Below are positions 9,752 through 18,841 of a DNA stretch of 64,000 bases, piece by piece. A program made the position numbers and the translations under genes. The notes under the pieces were generated by a model. The model ran no database searches. It worked only from the letters and a program-made list of their open reading frames with translations, and was not told where the DNA came from. Origin of the DNA: DAOMNN01 sp035443825. Lineage in GTDB: Bacteria > Pseudomonadota > Gammaproteobacteria > Burkholderiales > Rhodocyclaceae. Positions within the stretch are counted from its first letter, which is position 1. The number at the start of each line of letters is the position of its first letter. The stretch lies in NCBI GenBank assembly GCA_035443825.1, contig DAOMNN010000002.1, forward strand, positions 23,937 to 87,936. Direction: 5' to 3'.

Positions 9752-10960
9752 TCAGCGGGCCGAATGCCCGCTCAGCTTGACCTCAACCCTTTCGCTCAGG
9801 CCGCCGTAGTATTCACGAAGCACCGACAGGACCTCGGGGCGCGAGAACTCGGCCGGCACCTCGGCATCCTCCGACAGCATCTTGCGCAGCTTGGTGCCCG
9901 ACAGCAGCAGGCGATGCTCTTCCCCGTGCGGACAGGTCCGGGCCGAAGCCATGCCGCCGCACTTGTAGCACCAGAAGGTCCAGTCGATCTTGAGGGCCTG
10001 CGTCTCGAGCGACCCTTTCGGAATCTCGTCGAAGATGTGATGCGCGTCAAACGGTCCGTAATAGTCGCCGACCCCTGCATGATCGCGCCCCACGATGAGA
10101 TGCGAACAACCGTAGTTCTGCCGGAACAGCGCATGAAGCAATGCCTCGCGCGGCCCCGCATAACGCATGTCGAGGGGATAGCCGGCTTGCACGATGGTGT
10201 TCTTCACGCAGTAGTTGTCGACCAGCGCGTTGATTGCGTGGGTTCTGACGTCCGCCGGAATGTCCCCGGGCTTGAGGTTGCCGAGCAACGAATGAATCAG
10301 CACCCCGTCACAGGTTTCGATCGCCACTTTCGCGAGATATTCGTGCGAGCGGTGCATGGGGTTGCGCGTCTGGAATGCGGCCACCCTGCTCCAGCCCATC
10401 GACTCGAACAACGCGCGGGTCTGCTTGGGCCACAGGAAAAGATCACCATACTTCGCGTCGAACCCGCCCTGCGACAGCACCTTGAGCGGGCCGGCGAGAT
10501 TGACGTCGCCCTGCTCCATCACCATCTTCACCCCGGGATGCTCCAGATCCGTGGTCTTGAATACGGTGGCGCATTCATGCGCCTTGTCGATACGGTACTT
10601 CTCGGTGACGAGCATGGTAGCGAGAATTTCGCCATCGTCCGGATCGACCAGTGCGATCTCGCCCCCGGTCCTGAGGCCGTCGGCCACGACTTCGTCGGTG
10701 GAAAGCGTGATCGGGATCGGCCAGAACAGGCCGTTGGCCATCTTCATGCCGTCGCACACGCCCTGCCAGTCGGTATGGCTCATGAAGCCGTCCAGCGGCG
10801 TGAAACCGCCGATACCGAGCATGATGATGTCGCCCTTCTCCCGCGAACTGACCTTGATCCTGGGCAACGTCATCGCCCGCGCGCGCTCCGCAACCAAAGC
10901 TTCGCCTTCGAGCAGCAGCGGTTTGAGACTGCCACCTCCGTGCGGATTGACCAACGCCAT
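9752..10960 (-). CDS. sat: Dissimilatory ATP sulfurylase
   Basis: This 402-residue cytoplasmic enzyme converts APS plus pyrophosphate to sulfate plus ATP in sulfur oxidisers, giving substrate-level ATP. Catalytic motifs are QTRNPMHRSHE (197-207) and GRDHAGVGD (291-299). A CYKCGG...TCPHGE segment near 333 has the zinc-binding Cys pattern of the dissimilatory type. ATG at 10960 is chosen because GGAGGAG lies seven bases upstream; the frame stays open further upstream but without family sequence. It is the first gene of sat-aprBA and has a long leader of about 165 nt after the shared promoter element. Confidence 0.96.
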   Translation of the reverse strand: MALVNPHGGGSLKPLLLEGEALVAERARAMTLPRIKVSSREKGDIIMLGIGGFTPLDGFMSHTDWQGVCDGMKMANGLFWPIPITLSTDEVVADGLRTGGEIALVDPDDGEILATMLVTEKYRIDKAHECATVFKTTDLEHPGVKMVMEQGDVNLAGPLKVLSQGGFDAKYGDLFLWPKQTRALFESMGWSRVAAFQTRNPMHRSHEYLAKVAIETCDGVLIHSLLGNLKPGDIPADVRTHAINALVDNYCVKNTIVQAGYPLDMRYAGPREALLHALFRQNYGCSHLIVGRDHAGVGDYYGPFDAHHIFDEIPKGSLETQALKIDWTFWCYKCGGMASARTCPHGEEHRLLLSGTKLRKMLSEDAEVPAEFSRPEVLSVLREYYGGLSERVEVKLSGHSAR

Positions 10961-11129
10961 TAGCCTGCTCCTCCATTGCTCCGGTTTCGTCGTGTCCGGA
11001 TCGCCTGCGCCGCCGGCGCGCATGACCGCTCATGTGCACGAACGTGCTCGAACCCGCCGCTTCCAGCCCGCTCGGGCATACACGCGAGCGCGAGGCCTTC
11101 AGGGCGGCAGTCCAGCCGTCCGGGAGCGT

Positions 11130-11208
11130 GTATTAGGCGTGCTGTAGCCAGCCTGCGTCTATTACCGCGTTGGGTAACCCAGGTAACCCTCATGGGTAAT
11201 GGACTGCG
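11130..11208 (-). promoter_or_regulatory. sat promoter region with element shared with qmo promoter
   Basis: This is the second copy of the element found upstream of qmoA, with the same 18-bp distance between GTATTAGGCG and TCTATTACCGC and one single-base indel further out. The putative -10 (TAATAC, minus strand) is at 11130-11135. It additionally has two direct GTTACC half-sites nine bases apart (minus strand), which the qmo copy lacks. Matching elements ahead of sat-aprBA and qmoABC suggest joint control of the whole sulfite oxidation pathway. Confidence 0.6.
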
Positions 11209-11250
11209 GGCGAGCGACCATAGAAGGCGGCTCGCCGGGCAGAATGCGTC

Positions 11251-11766
11251 TCAATCGGGAGTCGGTCGGATCTCGAAGACCATGTCGGCCAGATCACCGA
11301 TCGCCCAAGTCGCTGCAGGGGCGCCGAGCCCTGCAACCGTGCCCGGGTTCACGAGCCAGGTCTGCCCGCCCTTGACGTTGGCCTGAGACCGGATCTCGGG
11401 CTCATGACTATGTCCGCAGCACACGAGGTCGTAATCCCCCGTGCACGCCATCGCATGCCCGTAGTGCGGGTAATGGGTGACGAAGATGCGCTGCCCGCCG
11501 AGCGTGATCATCGCATCCTGTCCGTGATAGGTGAGGAGCCCGTTGGACCGATGCGCGATGCGCGCGATCGCCACGGGATCGCCCAGATTGTTGCCATGCA
11601 CGGCATGAATCGGCAAACCGAGCTCGAGCGACGCCTTGAGGGTGTTTCCGCCGATCAGGTCGCCGCAGTGGATGACCACTTCCGCGCCCTCATCCCGCGC
11701 CGCAGCGATCGCCCGCGCGAGCATGGGCCCGCGATCGTGGCTGTCGGAAACGATGCAAAGCTTCAT
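11251..11766 (-). CDS. YfcE/MJ0936-type metallophosphoesterase
   Basis: This 171-residue protein has all the calcineurin-like phosphoesterase motifs: SDSHD (7-11), HCGDLIGG (33-40), GNN (near 59), THYPHYGH and CCGHSHEPE. Family members are two-metal phosphodiesterases of uncertain physiological substrate. It overlaps the upstream small gene by four bases (ATGA), so the two are translationally coupled. Confidence 0.9.
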   Translation of the reverse strand: MKLCIVSDSHDRGPMLARAIAAARDEGAEVVIHCGDLIGGNTLKASLELGLPIHAVHGNNLGDPVAIARIAHRSNGLLTYHGQDAMITLGGQRIFVTHYPHYGHAMACTGDYDLVCCGHSHEPEIRSQANVKGGQTWLVNPGTVAGLGAPAATWAIGDLADMVFEIRPTPD

Positions 11767-12167
11767 ACGAGGGACGGACCGTCGTATTCCCCGGCGATCG
11801 AATCCGCCGCCCTGAGTCCCGAACTCAATCCGGCCATCTGGCGCTCATGGTCGGCCTGCACCTGCAGAAGTGTCGTCACGCACTCCTGCAGGCTGCCGAA
11901 CTGGTCGCGTCCTGTGCTGTACTGCTGCGCCTCGGAGTAGTAGAACTGCCCGCGATAGCTACCCTCGGCGATCCTGAACACCACGAAGTGCGCACCGCGC
12001 GCCTCCCAGTAAAGCCCCGGGCAAGAGGCAAGCTCCTCGCCCTCCGGGTCGACCTGGATCTCGGCCTCGACCGGCTCTACCACGACCGGATTGCGATAGC
12101 GCATCGCAAGCATCTGCGTGACCTCGTCGAGTTCGGAAGGCGAAATATCGGAAATCGTATGTGTCAT
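11763..12167 (-). CDS. Conserved-looking hypothetical protein, 134 aa
   Basis: I do not recognise this protein. It is acidic and soluble, with no signal peptide or membrane segment. The N-terminal half looks helical (SPSELDEVTQMLAMRYR), the middle looks beta-rich (GLYWEARGAHFVVFRIAEG), and the C-terminus is helical. ATG at 12167 is preferred over an upstream in-frame start because AGGACG lies just before it and the upstream extension is basic, low-quality sequence. The stop overlaps the start of the phosphoesterase, so the two genes probably act together. Confidence 0.7.
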   Translation of the reverse strand: MTHTISDISPSELDEVTQMLAMRYRNPVVVEPVEAEIQVDPEGEELASCPGLYWEARGAHFVVFRIAEGSYRGQFYYSEAQQYSTGRDQFGSLQECVTTLLQVQADHERQMAGLSSGLRAADSIAGEYDGPSLV

Positions 12168-12409
12168 CGTCCTGTTGCCCGCGACGGGGCTCCGTTCATT
12201 CGTGTGTCCGAATATCTTAACCCGCTGAACTTTCCTGCGGCAAACGCGACGTGGTCCCGGCACATTGCCGAGCCGACTGCCACGTAAGTCGGGATAAGGA
12301 TCTCATCTCTGCTTTAATTGAAAAGGACTCACCGATTCGGATGATGTCCGAAGTGCCACGGGACACGCCATCTGCGCAGCTTCAGACTGACACAAGGGGA
12401 AATTCGTTC

Positions 12410-13195
12410 ATGGCTCGCATCTTCATCTCCTACCGTCGTGACGATTCGGCCTATGTGGCCGCCATGCTGGCGCAACGACTGCGTGCCGCGTTCGGCCCCG
12501 ACTCGGTGTACATCGACATCGATGCCATTCCGCTCGGGATCGACTTTCGCCAACACATCCAGAATGCCGTGCACAAGTGCGACGTCCTGCTGGCCCTCGT
12601 CGGCCAGCGCTGGTTGTCGGTCGCGCCGGACAGTGGCAGGCGCCGTATCGACGATCCTGCCGATTTCGTCCGGATCGAGATCGAGGCGGCCATCAGGCGG
12701 GATATTCCGGTCGTTCCGGTCCTGATCGACAACGCCCCGATGCCGTCGGCAGACGAACTGCCGGAGCCGATATCGCCTCTGGCATTCCGTAACGCAGCCG
12801 AATTGCGAGCAGGGCGGGACATGGATCATCACCTCGAACTGCTCGTCGGCGGCTTGCGTCAGCTTCTGCCCGCACAACCCCTTGTCTCTGCCATCGAACG
12901 CCGGCACGCGTCGGTTTCCGAGGGCCCTGCCGGACGACTGCGCTTCGTTCGCGACAAGAGTCTGGGTGGCAGCGCGCTCGCTTTTCGAGTCGAACTCGAC
13001 GGCCGTCCGGTGGGCGAACTTCGTCCGGGCGAAACGCTTGACTGCCCGGCGAGCGCCGGCAGCCATCATGTGAAGGTCGGACACAGCGGCGCACTCTTCG
13101 ATGCCAGCATGGACATCGATGTCGGGGCCGACCAGACCCGTGTCTGGGACGTGAGCCTTGGATGGACCGGCACGGTGAAGCTCTCGGAGCGCTGA
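12410..13195 (+). CDS. TIR-domain protein
   Basis: This is a 261-residue protein. Residues 1 to about 150 form a bacterial TIR domain: it begins with FISYRRDD, continues with YIDIDAIPLG, and includes the block LLALVGQRWL and a RIEIEAAI helix. Bacterial TIR domains often cleave NAD+ or act in signalling. After a linker, residues 175-261 form a small beta-rich domain (FRVELDGRPVGEL...) that resembles PEGA/FHA-like surface modules; its role is unclear. ATG at 12410 has AGGGGA nine bases upstream. It stands alone, with no NLR, Sir2 or Argonaute partner beside it, so a defence role is only a possibility. Confidence 0.8.
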   Translation: MARIFISYRRDDSAYVAAMLAQRLRAAFGPDSVYIDIDAIPLGIDFRQHIQNAVHKCDVLLALVGQRWLSVAPDSGRRRIDDPADFVRIEIEAAIRRDIPVVPVLIDNAPMPSADELPEPISPLAFRNAAELRAGRDMDHHLELLVGGLRQLLPAQPLVSAIERRHASVSEGPAGRLRFVRDKSLGGSALAFRVELDGRPVGELRPGETLDCPASAGSHHVKVGHSGALFDASMDIDVGADQTRVWDVSLGWTGTVKLSER

Positions 13196-13339
13196 CGTCG
13201 CTTACGCAGCCCGCCAGCCCCTCGTTCGAGGTGGCGGCCGTACGCCAGCATGTCTATATCGAAGCATGAGGCGCCAGTCCAACGCCGCTGCATCCCAGGC
13301 ACCCAAGCCTTCGAGTACAGGATTCTCATGGAGACCAAC

Positions 13340-13798
13340 ATGCGCAAACAGCACTCATCCTCATTTTCGACCATTGCGGCCGCGGCTGGCCTTGCGGCGG
13401 TACTGTCGTACGGCGCTGCACAGGCAATCGAGGTGAGGGACCTCAAGGGATTCGAAGCACTTTTCGGACGCTACGCGCCGGGGGGCGACTGCGCGCGCCA
13501 GCCGCAGATCGTGGTCGAGGCCGCCGGTTTCACCTTCGAGGTCGCGGGGGCACGGGAGAAAGTCACCAATCCGGAGTACGCTGCTAGCTATGGCGGGAAT
13601 TTCTATCAAGGGATCACGCAGTGGTTCCTTCCATTTCGTTCGGCGCAGGGCTACCCGATACTTCTTGCCTTCAACGACGGAGAAAAGCGCGGCGTGCTTG
13701 GCATCAGCGCACAGGACGAAGGCTGGCGAGGCGGGCCGCCACTCGGCCCTCGCAACCAGGCCCTGGTGGAGGGCTCGCCCTACGCCAGATGCATTTAG
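13340..13798 (+). CDS. Small secreted hypothetical protein
   Basis: A Sec signal peptide is evident: basic MRKQ, a hydrophobic core, and a probable cleavage after YGAAQA near residue 30. The mature part of about 120 residues has two Cys (GDCARQP and the C-terminal ARCI) that could form a disulfide in the periplasm. I do not recognise the family. ATG at 13340 is chosen because GGAG lies six bases upstream; an in-frame ATG at 13328 is the alternative. It follows the TIR gene by 144 bp with the same orientation. Confidence 0.65.
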   Translation: MRKQHSSSFSTIAAAAGLAAVLSYGAAQAIEVRDLKGFEALFGRYAPGGDCARQPQIVVEAAGFTFEVAGAREKVTNPEYAASYGGNFYQGITQWFLPFRSAQGYPILLAFNDGEKRGVLGISAQDEGWRGGPPLGPRNQALVEGSPYARCI

Positions 13799-13900
13799 GC
13801 CAGTCCCGGCCAGGTCCCGTCGGACCTGTGTGGATCGCCACGAGCCTCATTAAGGGCCCGACTCGTCGTCGACGACCTCGATGTACTCGGGCGGTTTGCC

Positions 13901-15091
13901 CTACTCGAGGTATACGTAGAGCGCTTCGAGCGGCATCTGCTGGCTTTGGCGCAAGGGCGCAACCGTCAGATCCCGCACCCTGAACCCATGGGCATCCGCC
14001 AGCCTGCGGATGTAGCTCTCGGAATGTGCGTAGCGCAGACTTGGCAGCAGGCGGAAGTCGACCGTGTCGGGCGCACGTTCGGCAGTGAATGCAAAGCAGC
14101 CGCCCGCCTCGAGGATGCGTCGTACCGCGCTGAACACGTTGTCCAGCGCACCGACGTAGATGAACACGTCGGCCGCCACGACGAGGTCGGCGCGTCGATC
14201 GGTGTCTGCCAGAAAAGTGGTCAGATCCTGGTGCACCAGTTCGCGATAGAGTCCGAGTCTGCGCGCCTGCTCCAGCATCGCCGCCGAGACGTCGACGCCG
14301 TCGATCGCATCGGCGACCGGCGCGATGAGCGGACCGCAGAGGCCGGTACCGCAGCCGAGATCGAGGACCGCCCGGTAGCGCCTCCCAGATGCGACCAGCG
14401 GCCTGAGGAGCCACTCGTGCCCGCGGTACTGCAGCTGATCGAGCAGATGCGCGTCGAAATCGACCGAATATTGGTCGAACAGCCCCTCGACGTAGGCGCG
14501 AGGTGGTGAGGCCGGACTGTTCGAACCACTGACGGCCGCGAGAAAGTAGGCGTGGAGTTCTGGGTCTGCGCCCAGTGCGACGGCCTTTTCGAAGCACTTC
14601 ACAGCCTCGTCCAGCCGGTTCAGATCCCGTAGCAGGTTGCCATGCGCACTCCAGGCCTCGGCCGCCTCCGGGTCGATCTCGAGCGCGCGCTCGAACGCGC
14701 CGAGTGCTGCGTCCACCCGTCCCGAACGCTCCTGGCACTGTCCGCAGATCTGCCACAGACGGGCACTTCCGGGGATCAGCGCGAGTCCTCTTTCAAGTGC
14801 GTCGGCGGCATCCGCCCACTTCCCCAGTGCCTCGTCACACAGGCCCAGTGAAATCCACGCTTCCGCGTAGTTCGGGTCGGCAGCCGTCGCCCGCTGCAAC
14901 GGAAGAACAGCCTCCTCCCACTTTCCCAAGTGATACAAGGTAATGCCGAGATTGCCGAGCACCGAGGCTCGCTCCGGTGCCAGCGCCAGCGACGCCGAGA
15001 AGCACATCCGCGCCTCCTCAAGCCGCCCTGCCTCGAAGTGATCGACTCCTTCAAGAAAGTGCTGCCGCGCCTGTTCCAGTACCTGGTCCAT
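13901..15091 (-). CDS. TPR-repeat SAM-dependent methyltransferase
   Basis: This 396-residue protein starts with about five tetratricopeptide repeats (residues 1-190; for example AWISLGLCDEALGKW and AWSAHGNLLRDLNRL). A class I methyltransferase domain follows, with the SAM-binding loop LDLGCGTGLCG near residue 243 and an acidic DGVDVSAAML strand. The combination is known in proteobacterial proteins predicted to methylate other proteins or small molecules; the substrate cannot be told. It is transcribed away from the divergent SulP gene. Confidence 0.88.
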   Translation of the reverse strand: MDQVLEQARQHFLEGVDHFEAGRLEEARMCFSASLALAPERASVLGNLGITLYHLGKWEEAVLPLQRATAADPNYAEAWISLGLCDEALGKWADAADALERGLALIPGSARLWQICGQCQERSGRVDAALGAFERALEIDPEAAEAWSAHGNLLRDLNRLDEAVKCFEKAVALGADPELHAYFLAAVSGSNSPASPPRAYVEGLFDQYSVDFDAHLLDQLQYRGHEWLLRPLVASGRRYRAVLDLGCGTGLCGPLIAPVADAIDGVDVSAAMLEQARRLGLYRELVHQDLTTFLADTDRRADLVVAADVFIYVGALDNVFSAVRRILEAGGCFAFTAERAPDTVDFRLLPSLRYAHSESYIRRLADAHGFRVRDLTVAPLRQSQQMPLEALYVYLE

Positions 15092-15420
15092 AAGTCATCA
15101 CATGTGTCGATTCGGAGAACGTCGCAAGAATGCGCGATTTCCCTTGTGAAGGCCAACACCTTGATGCCTGGCCCCGGCTGCATCATCTTTCCACTGTATG
15201 CGGCCGAACGAAAATCCTCCGCGCCGGGGTTTGATCGCGCGCAAACCCGGGTGAAGGATTCAGGACGGCATCAAACCAGGTCGATCGGCTCCAGCCTGTT
15301 CCTGGAGCGTCACCTCTATTGCCGCCTGTGCCGCCACTCCGGAGTGACCACCAATCCGGGGGCATCGCGACCGCATCATAAAATGCTAATCTATGCCCTC
15401 ACCGGCACCCGCAGCACGCA
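15092..15420. other. 329-bp divergent intergenic region
   Basis: This stretch separates the methyltransferase gene (minus) from the SulP gene (plus) and must hold both promoters. I see a 12-bp palindrome, CACTCCGGAGTG, and a TAAAAT box about 40 bp before the SulP start, without a convincing -35. Nothing in it looks coding. Confidence 0.5.
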
Positions 15421-17970
15421 ATGAAACCATTCTCCCCCACCCTGCGAAAGTTCTTCCCCTTTCTCGTCTGGTGGCCACGCGTGTCGCGCAACACCCTGCG
15501 CGCCGATCTTCTTGCCGGACTCACGGGTGCCCTGATCGTACTGCCCCAGGGCGTCGCCTTCGCCACGATCGCGGGCCTTCCGCCGCAGTACGGCCTTTAC
15601 GCTGCAATGGTCCCGGCGGTGATTGCGGCGCTGTTCGGGTCCAGCTGGCATCTGGTCTCGGGACCGACTACGGCCATCTCCATCGCCATATACGCAGCCC
15701 TTTCGCACCGTGCCGCCCCTGGGTCCGAACAGTACATCGCCCTCGTGCTGACCCTGACTTTCCTCGTCGGCGTATTCCAGCTCACGCTCGGCCTCGCGCG
15801 CATGGGCGCGCTCGTGAACTTCATTTCGCACAGCGTCGTGATCGGGTTCACCGCCGGAGCCGCGATCCTCATCGCCGCCAGCCAGGTCGGCAGCTTCTTC
15901 GGGATCGCCATCCCGCGCGGCACGCCATTCTACGAGATCGTGGGCCTGCTCGTGACCCGCTTTGCCGACATCAACCCATGGGTCGCCGGCGTAGGCTTGA
16001 TTACGCTGGTATCCGGCATCCTTGCGCGTCGCTATGTCCGCCAGATCCCCTACATGATCGCGGCAATGCTGGTCGGCGGTCTGGTCGCTGCCGGCTTCGT
16101 GCACTGGCAAGGGGATGCGGCCGGTATCGTGACCGTCGGTGCCCTGCCGGGGGCGCTGCCACCGCTGTCGATGCCCAACCTGTCACTCGACGCACTGCGT
16201 ACGACGCTCGGCCCGGCACTGGCAATCACCATGCTCGCGCTGACCGAGGCCGTATCGATCGGTCGCGCCATCTCGGTGCGCTCGGAGCAGCGCATTGACG
16301 GAAACCAGGAGTTCATCGGGCAGGGCCTGTCGAACATCGTCGGTGCCTTCTTCTCGGCCTACGCCTCCAGCGGTTCGTTCAACCGCAGCGGTGTGAACTA
16401 CGAAGCCGGGGCGCGCACGCCTCTGGCTTCCGTATTCGCCACGGTTTTCCTGATCGCGGTGCTGCTTGCGGTCGCGCCGCTGGCTGCCTATCTGCCGACT
16501 GCCGCAATGGCAGGCATCCTGTTCCTGGTCGCATGGGGCCTCATCGATTTCCGTCATATTCGCCATATCTGGCACACGAGCAAATCCGAGTCGGCGATTC
16601 TTTTCGCCACCCTGGGCGGCACCTTGTTCAACATCGAGGCCGGCATCTTCCTTGGTGTCATCCTGTCTTTGATGACGTACCTGCACAGGGTCTCACGCCC
16701 GGAAATTGCACCTCTGGTACCCGCTCCGGAAGCCGGGGCCTACCATTTCGTGCGCGCCGAGGGCCGACCGGAATGTCCACAGATGCGCATCATGAGCGTC
16801 AACGGGGCGGTGTTCTTCGGTTCCGCCAATTACGTGCAACAGGCGCTTCAGGAGATCGACGAAGCAAACCCGCAGCAAAAGTCCGTACTGATCTCGGCCG
16901 TCCGTATCAATCACATCGACATCGCCGGCGCCGAGATACTTGCCCAGGAGGCCCGGCGGCGTCGACGCATGGGCGGGGGTCTCTACTTCTATCGCCTCAA
17001 CGACGAGGCCTACAACTTCCTGCGCCGGGGTGAATACGTCGACGACATCGGACGAGGCGCATTCTTCCCGGTCAGAACCGACGTCACTCAGGCGCTGTAC
17101 CGCACACTCGACCCGGACATCTGCCGGACCTGCACCAAGCGCATCTTCAGGGCATGCCACAGCGGGATCCTGCCCGACGGGCTGCGTCGCCAGCGCCTGC
17201 TGTTCGCCACCGACGGCACCGAGTACAGCGAGCGGCCCCGCAAAATCGCCCTTGCCCTGGCGAGCGGGTTCGGCGTCAGACTCGACGTCACGACCATCGT
17301 CGCTTCGGCGCAGGACGACGAACAGGCGCGCGAGCGGCTTGCCGTGGTCGCGGACGCCGCGCGCCCGATGGGAGTCGAGACCAAATTGCTGACCCGCTAC
17401 GGCAAACCGGCAGTGAAGGAGGTCGTGGCGACCGCGGCAGAGACCGCCTCCAACCTGCTCATCATCGGCCGCCGCCCGCCGCGCGGTGATCTCAAGGAGC
17501 GCTTGCTGGGCGACAACGCGATGCAGATCATCGCGACCGCGCCCTGTCATGTGCTGATCGCCGGCTGGCAGGCACGCATGTGGCAAACGCGCATCCTGTT
17601 CGCGGCCGATTTCTCTACTTGTGCAAACGCCGTCGAGATCGCAACGCAGCTGTCCCGCGTCTCGGCCACGCCGCTCACGCTGCTCGCCGCAGGCGATGGC
17701 TCCGAGGAGGAGCGCACCGCCGACGCAGAATATGTAGCCGGCCAGCTGCGTCTCGAAGGTTGCGTGTGCGATTTCCGCCTGGCCGAAGATACGCTGGGAC
17801 CGGCAACGCTGAAGGCCGCCGGGGAGGTCGATGCTGATCTGGTGATTCTCTGCGATCCGCGCCGCAAGTACACCGATCAGGTGGTCGGATCTCTCGCCTG
17901 TGCGGTGCTGGTGGTCAAATCGGGCGGGGACGTCTTCGACATCGAAGCGGCCGTGGCCAGACAATCCTGA
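15421..17970 (+). CDS. SulP anion permease fused to STAS and two UspA domains
   Basis: This is an 849-residue fusion. Residues 1 to about 430 are a SulP/SLC26 transporter with many membrane helices and the signature PQGVAFATIAGLPPQYGLY near residue 40. A STAS domain follows (about 440-560). Two tandem universal-stress domains occupy about 585-715 and 720-849, each starting with a beta strand (RLLFATDGTEYS, RILFAADFST) and the first ending in an IGRRPPRG-type nucleotide loop. SulP proteins carry sulfate, bicarbonate or related anions. USP domains may sense nucleotides. Sulfate is a plausible substrate in a sulfur oxidiser, but bicarbonate uptake for autotrophy is equally possible. Confidence 0.88.
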   Translation: MKPFSPTLRKFFPFLVWWPRVSRNTLRADLLAGLTGALIVLPQGVAFATIAGLPPQYGLYAAMVPAVIAALFGSSWHLVSGPTTAISIAIYAALSHRAAPGSEQYIALVLTLTFLVGVFQLTLGLARMGALVNFISHSVVIGFTAGAAILIAASQVGSFFGIAIPRGTPFYEIVGLLVTRFADINPWVAGVGLITLVSGILARRYVRQIPYMIAAMLVGGLVAAGFVHWQGDAAGIVTVGALPGALPPLSMPNLSLDALRTTLGPALAITMLALTEAVSIGRAISVRSEQRIDGNQEFIGQGLSNIVGAFFSAYASSGSFNRSGVNYEAGARTPLASVFATVFLIAVLLAVAPLAAYLPTAAMAGILFLVAWGLIDFRHIRHIWHTSKSESAILFATLGGTLFNIEAGIFLGVILSLMTYLHRVSRPEIAPLVPAPEAGAYHFVRAEGRPECPQMRIMSVNGAVFFGSANYVQQALQEIDEANPQQKSVLISAVRINHIDIAGAEILAQEARRRRRMGGGLYFYRLNDEAYNFLRRGEYVDDIGRGAFFPVRTDVTQALYRTLDPDICRTCTKRIFRACHSGILPDGLRRQRLLFATDGTEYSERPRKIALALASGFGVRLDVTTIVASAQDDEQARERLAVVADAARPMGVETKLLTRYGKPAVKEVVATAAETASNLLIIGRRPPRGDLKERLLGDNAMQIIATAPCHVLIAGWQARMWQTRILFAADFSTCANAVEIATQLSRVSATPLTLLAAGDGSEEERTADAEYVAGQLRLEGCVCDFRLAEDTLGPATLKAAGEVDADLVILCDPRRKYTDQVVGSLACAVLVVKSGGDVFDIEAAVARQS

Positions 17971-18172
17971 TCCTGATCGCACACGATCGCAAACTGGAGC
18001 GCCTGACGTGGCCGTAAGGACGAGGATTGGGACCGCTGCCCATCGCGTACCAGGCGAGCGTGGCATGGTCCCGAGCTATCGGCATATTCGCTAGCGGGGC
18101 GTCGATCCGGCCGGTATTCAATCGACCGGATTGTCGAGCGCCCGCCACACGCCGCCATCGCCGGCGGAATGC

Positions 18173-18601
18173 TCACCTGAAACGGTCTGCGGCGTCCTTG
18201 AACGCCTTCGACATGCGCTCCCAGGCTGACTCCATCCCCTCACGCAGGCGCTCCCAGGCGTCCTCGCTGGCGGCCTCCAGTTCCCGCATTTTCTCACGCG
18301 CCTGCTCACGCTGCTGGCGCATTGCGGCGAGTTGCTCCTCGTACCGGATCTTCATGTCCGCCTCAGCTGCTCTCGCCTTGGCCTCCAGCCTTTCGATGTC
18401 GGCACTCCACTCGTCGATCCTGGCCTTCATTTTCTGCACATACGCATCGCGCTTGCTCATGCCGATCTCCTCCTGTCGCTGATTGGCAGCAGAGGCTGCT
18501 GTCGTGTTGTCCGTAGCCAAAACGCTCCCGCCTTCGGCAACAAGATCGGTCACCGCCTCCGGGAGGGGCTTTGCAGCGGATTTCCTGGCAGTTGTATTCA
18601 T
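18173..18601 (-). CDS. Coiled-coil hypothetical protein with two possible starts
   Basis: The predicted protein has 142 residues. From about residue 50 on it is one long charged helix, rich in E, K, R, A and Q, and probably a coiled coil. The upstream start (18601) has AAGGAG. A second in-frame ATG at 18460 has an even better AGGAGG six bases upstream and would give 95 residues starting MSKRDAYVQK. The N-terminal 47 residues are low-complexity and Ala/Thr-rich, so the short form may be the main product. I do not recognise a family. Confidence 0.7.
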   Translation of the reverse strand: MNTTARKSAAKPLPEAVTDLVAEGGSVLATDNTTAASAANQRQEEIGMSKRDAYVQKMKARIDEWSADIERLEAKARAAEADMKIRYEEQLAAMRQQREQAREKMRELEAASEDAWERLREGMESAWERMSKAFKDAADRFR

Positions 18602-18841
18602 GGCAATTCTCCTTTTGAAAGTATGAGCTCGCCACCTGCATAGGACTGTGCGCTACCGAACGTTGCCCTATGGGCACTGCGCTGGGCGCCCGCGTGTGCA
18701 TGATCCGCACAGCGGTGCTGGCCGCGGCCAACCTCACCTTTCCCTATGCGGGTTCGGTGATGGCGTCGCAAGGCGGCTGGGTCGTGGCGCGCGACACCAG
18801 GACTTTTCGTCACGGCACGAGCAGAGTAGGCTAAGCGGGCC

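Noticed and set aside
11160..11210. ArxR-like GTTACC half-sites in the sat promoter, suggesting arsenite control of sulfur genes
   Set aside because: The half-sites are direct and not inverted, no -24/-12 promoter follows, and the qmo copy of the element lacks them.
13799..13900. Possible terminator between the secreted protein and the methyltransferase gene
   Set aside because: No stem with a following T-run can be drawn on either strand.
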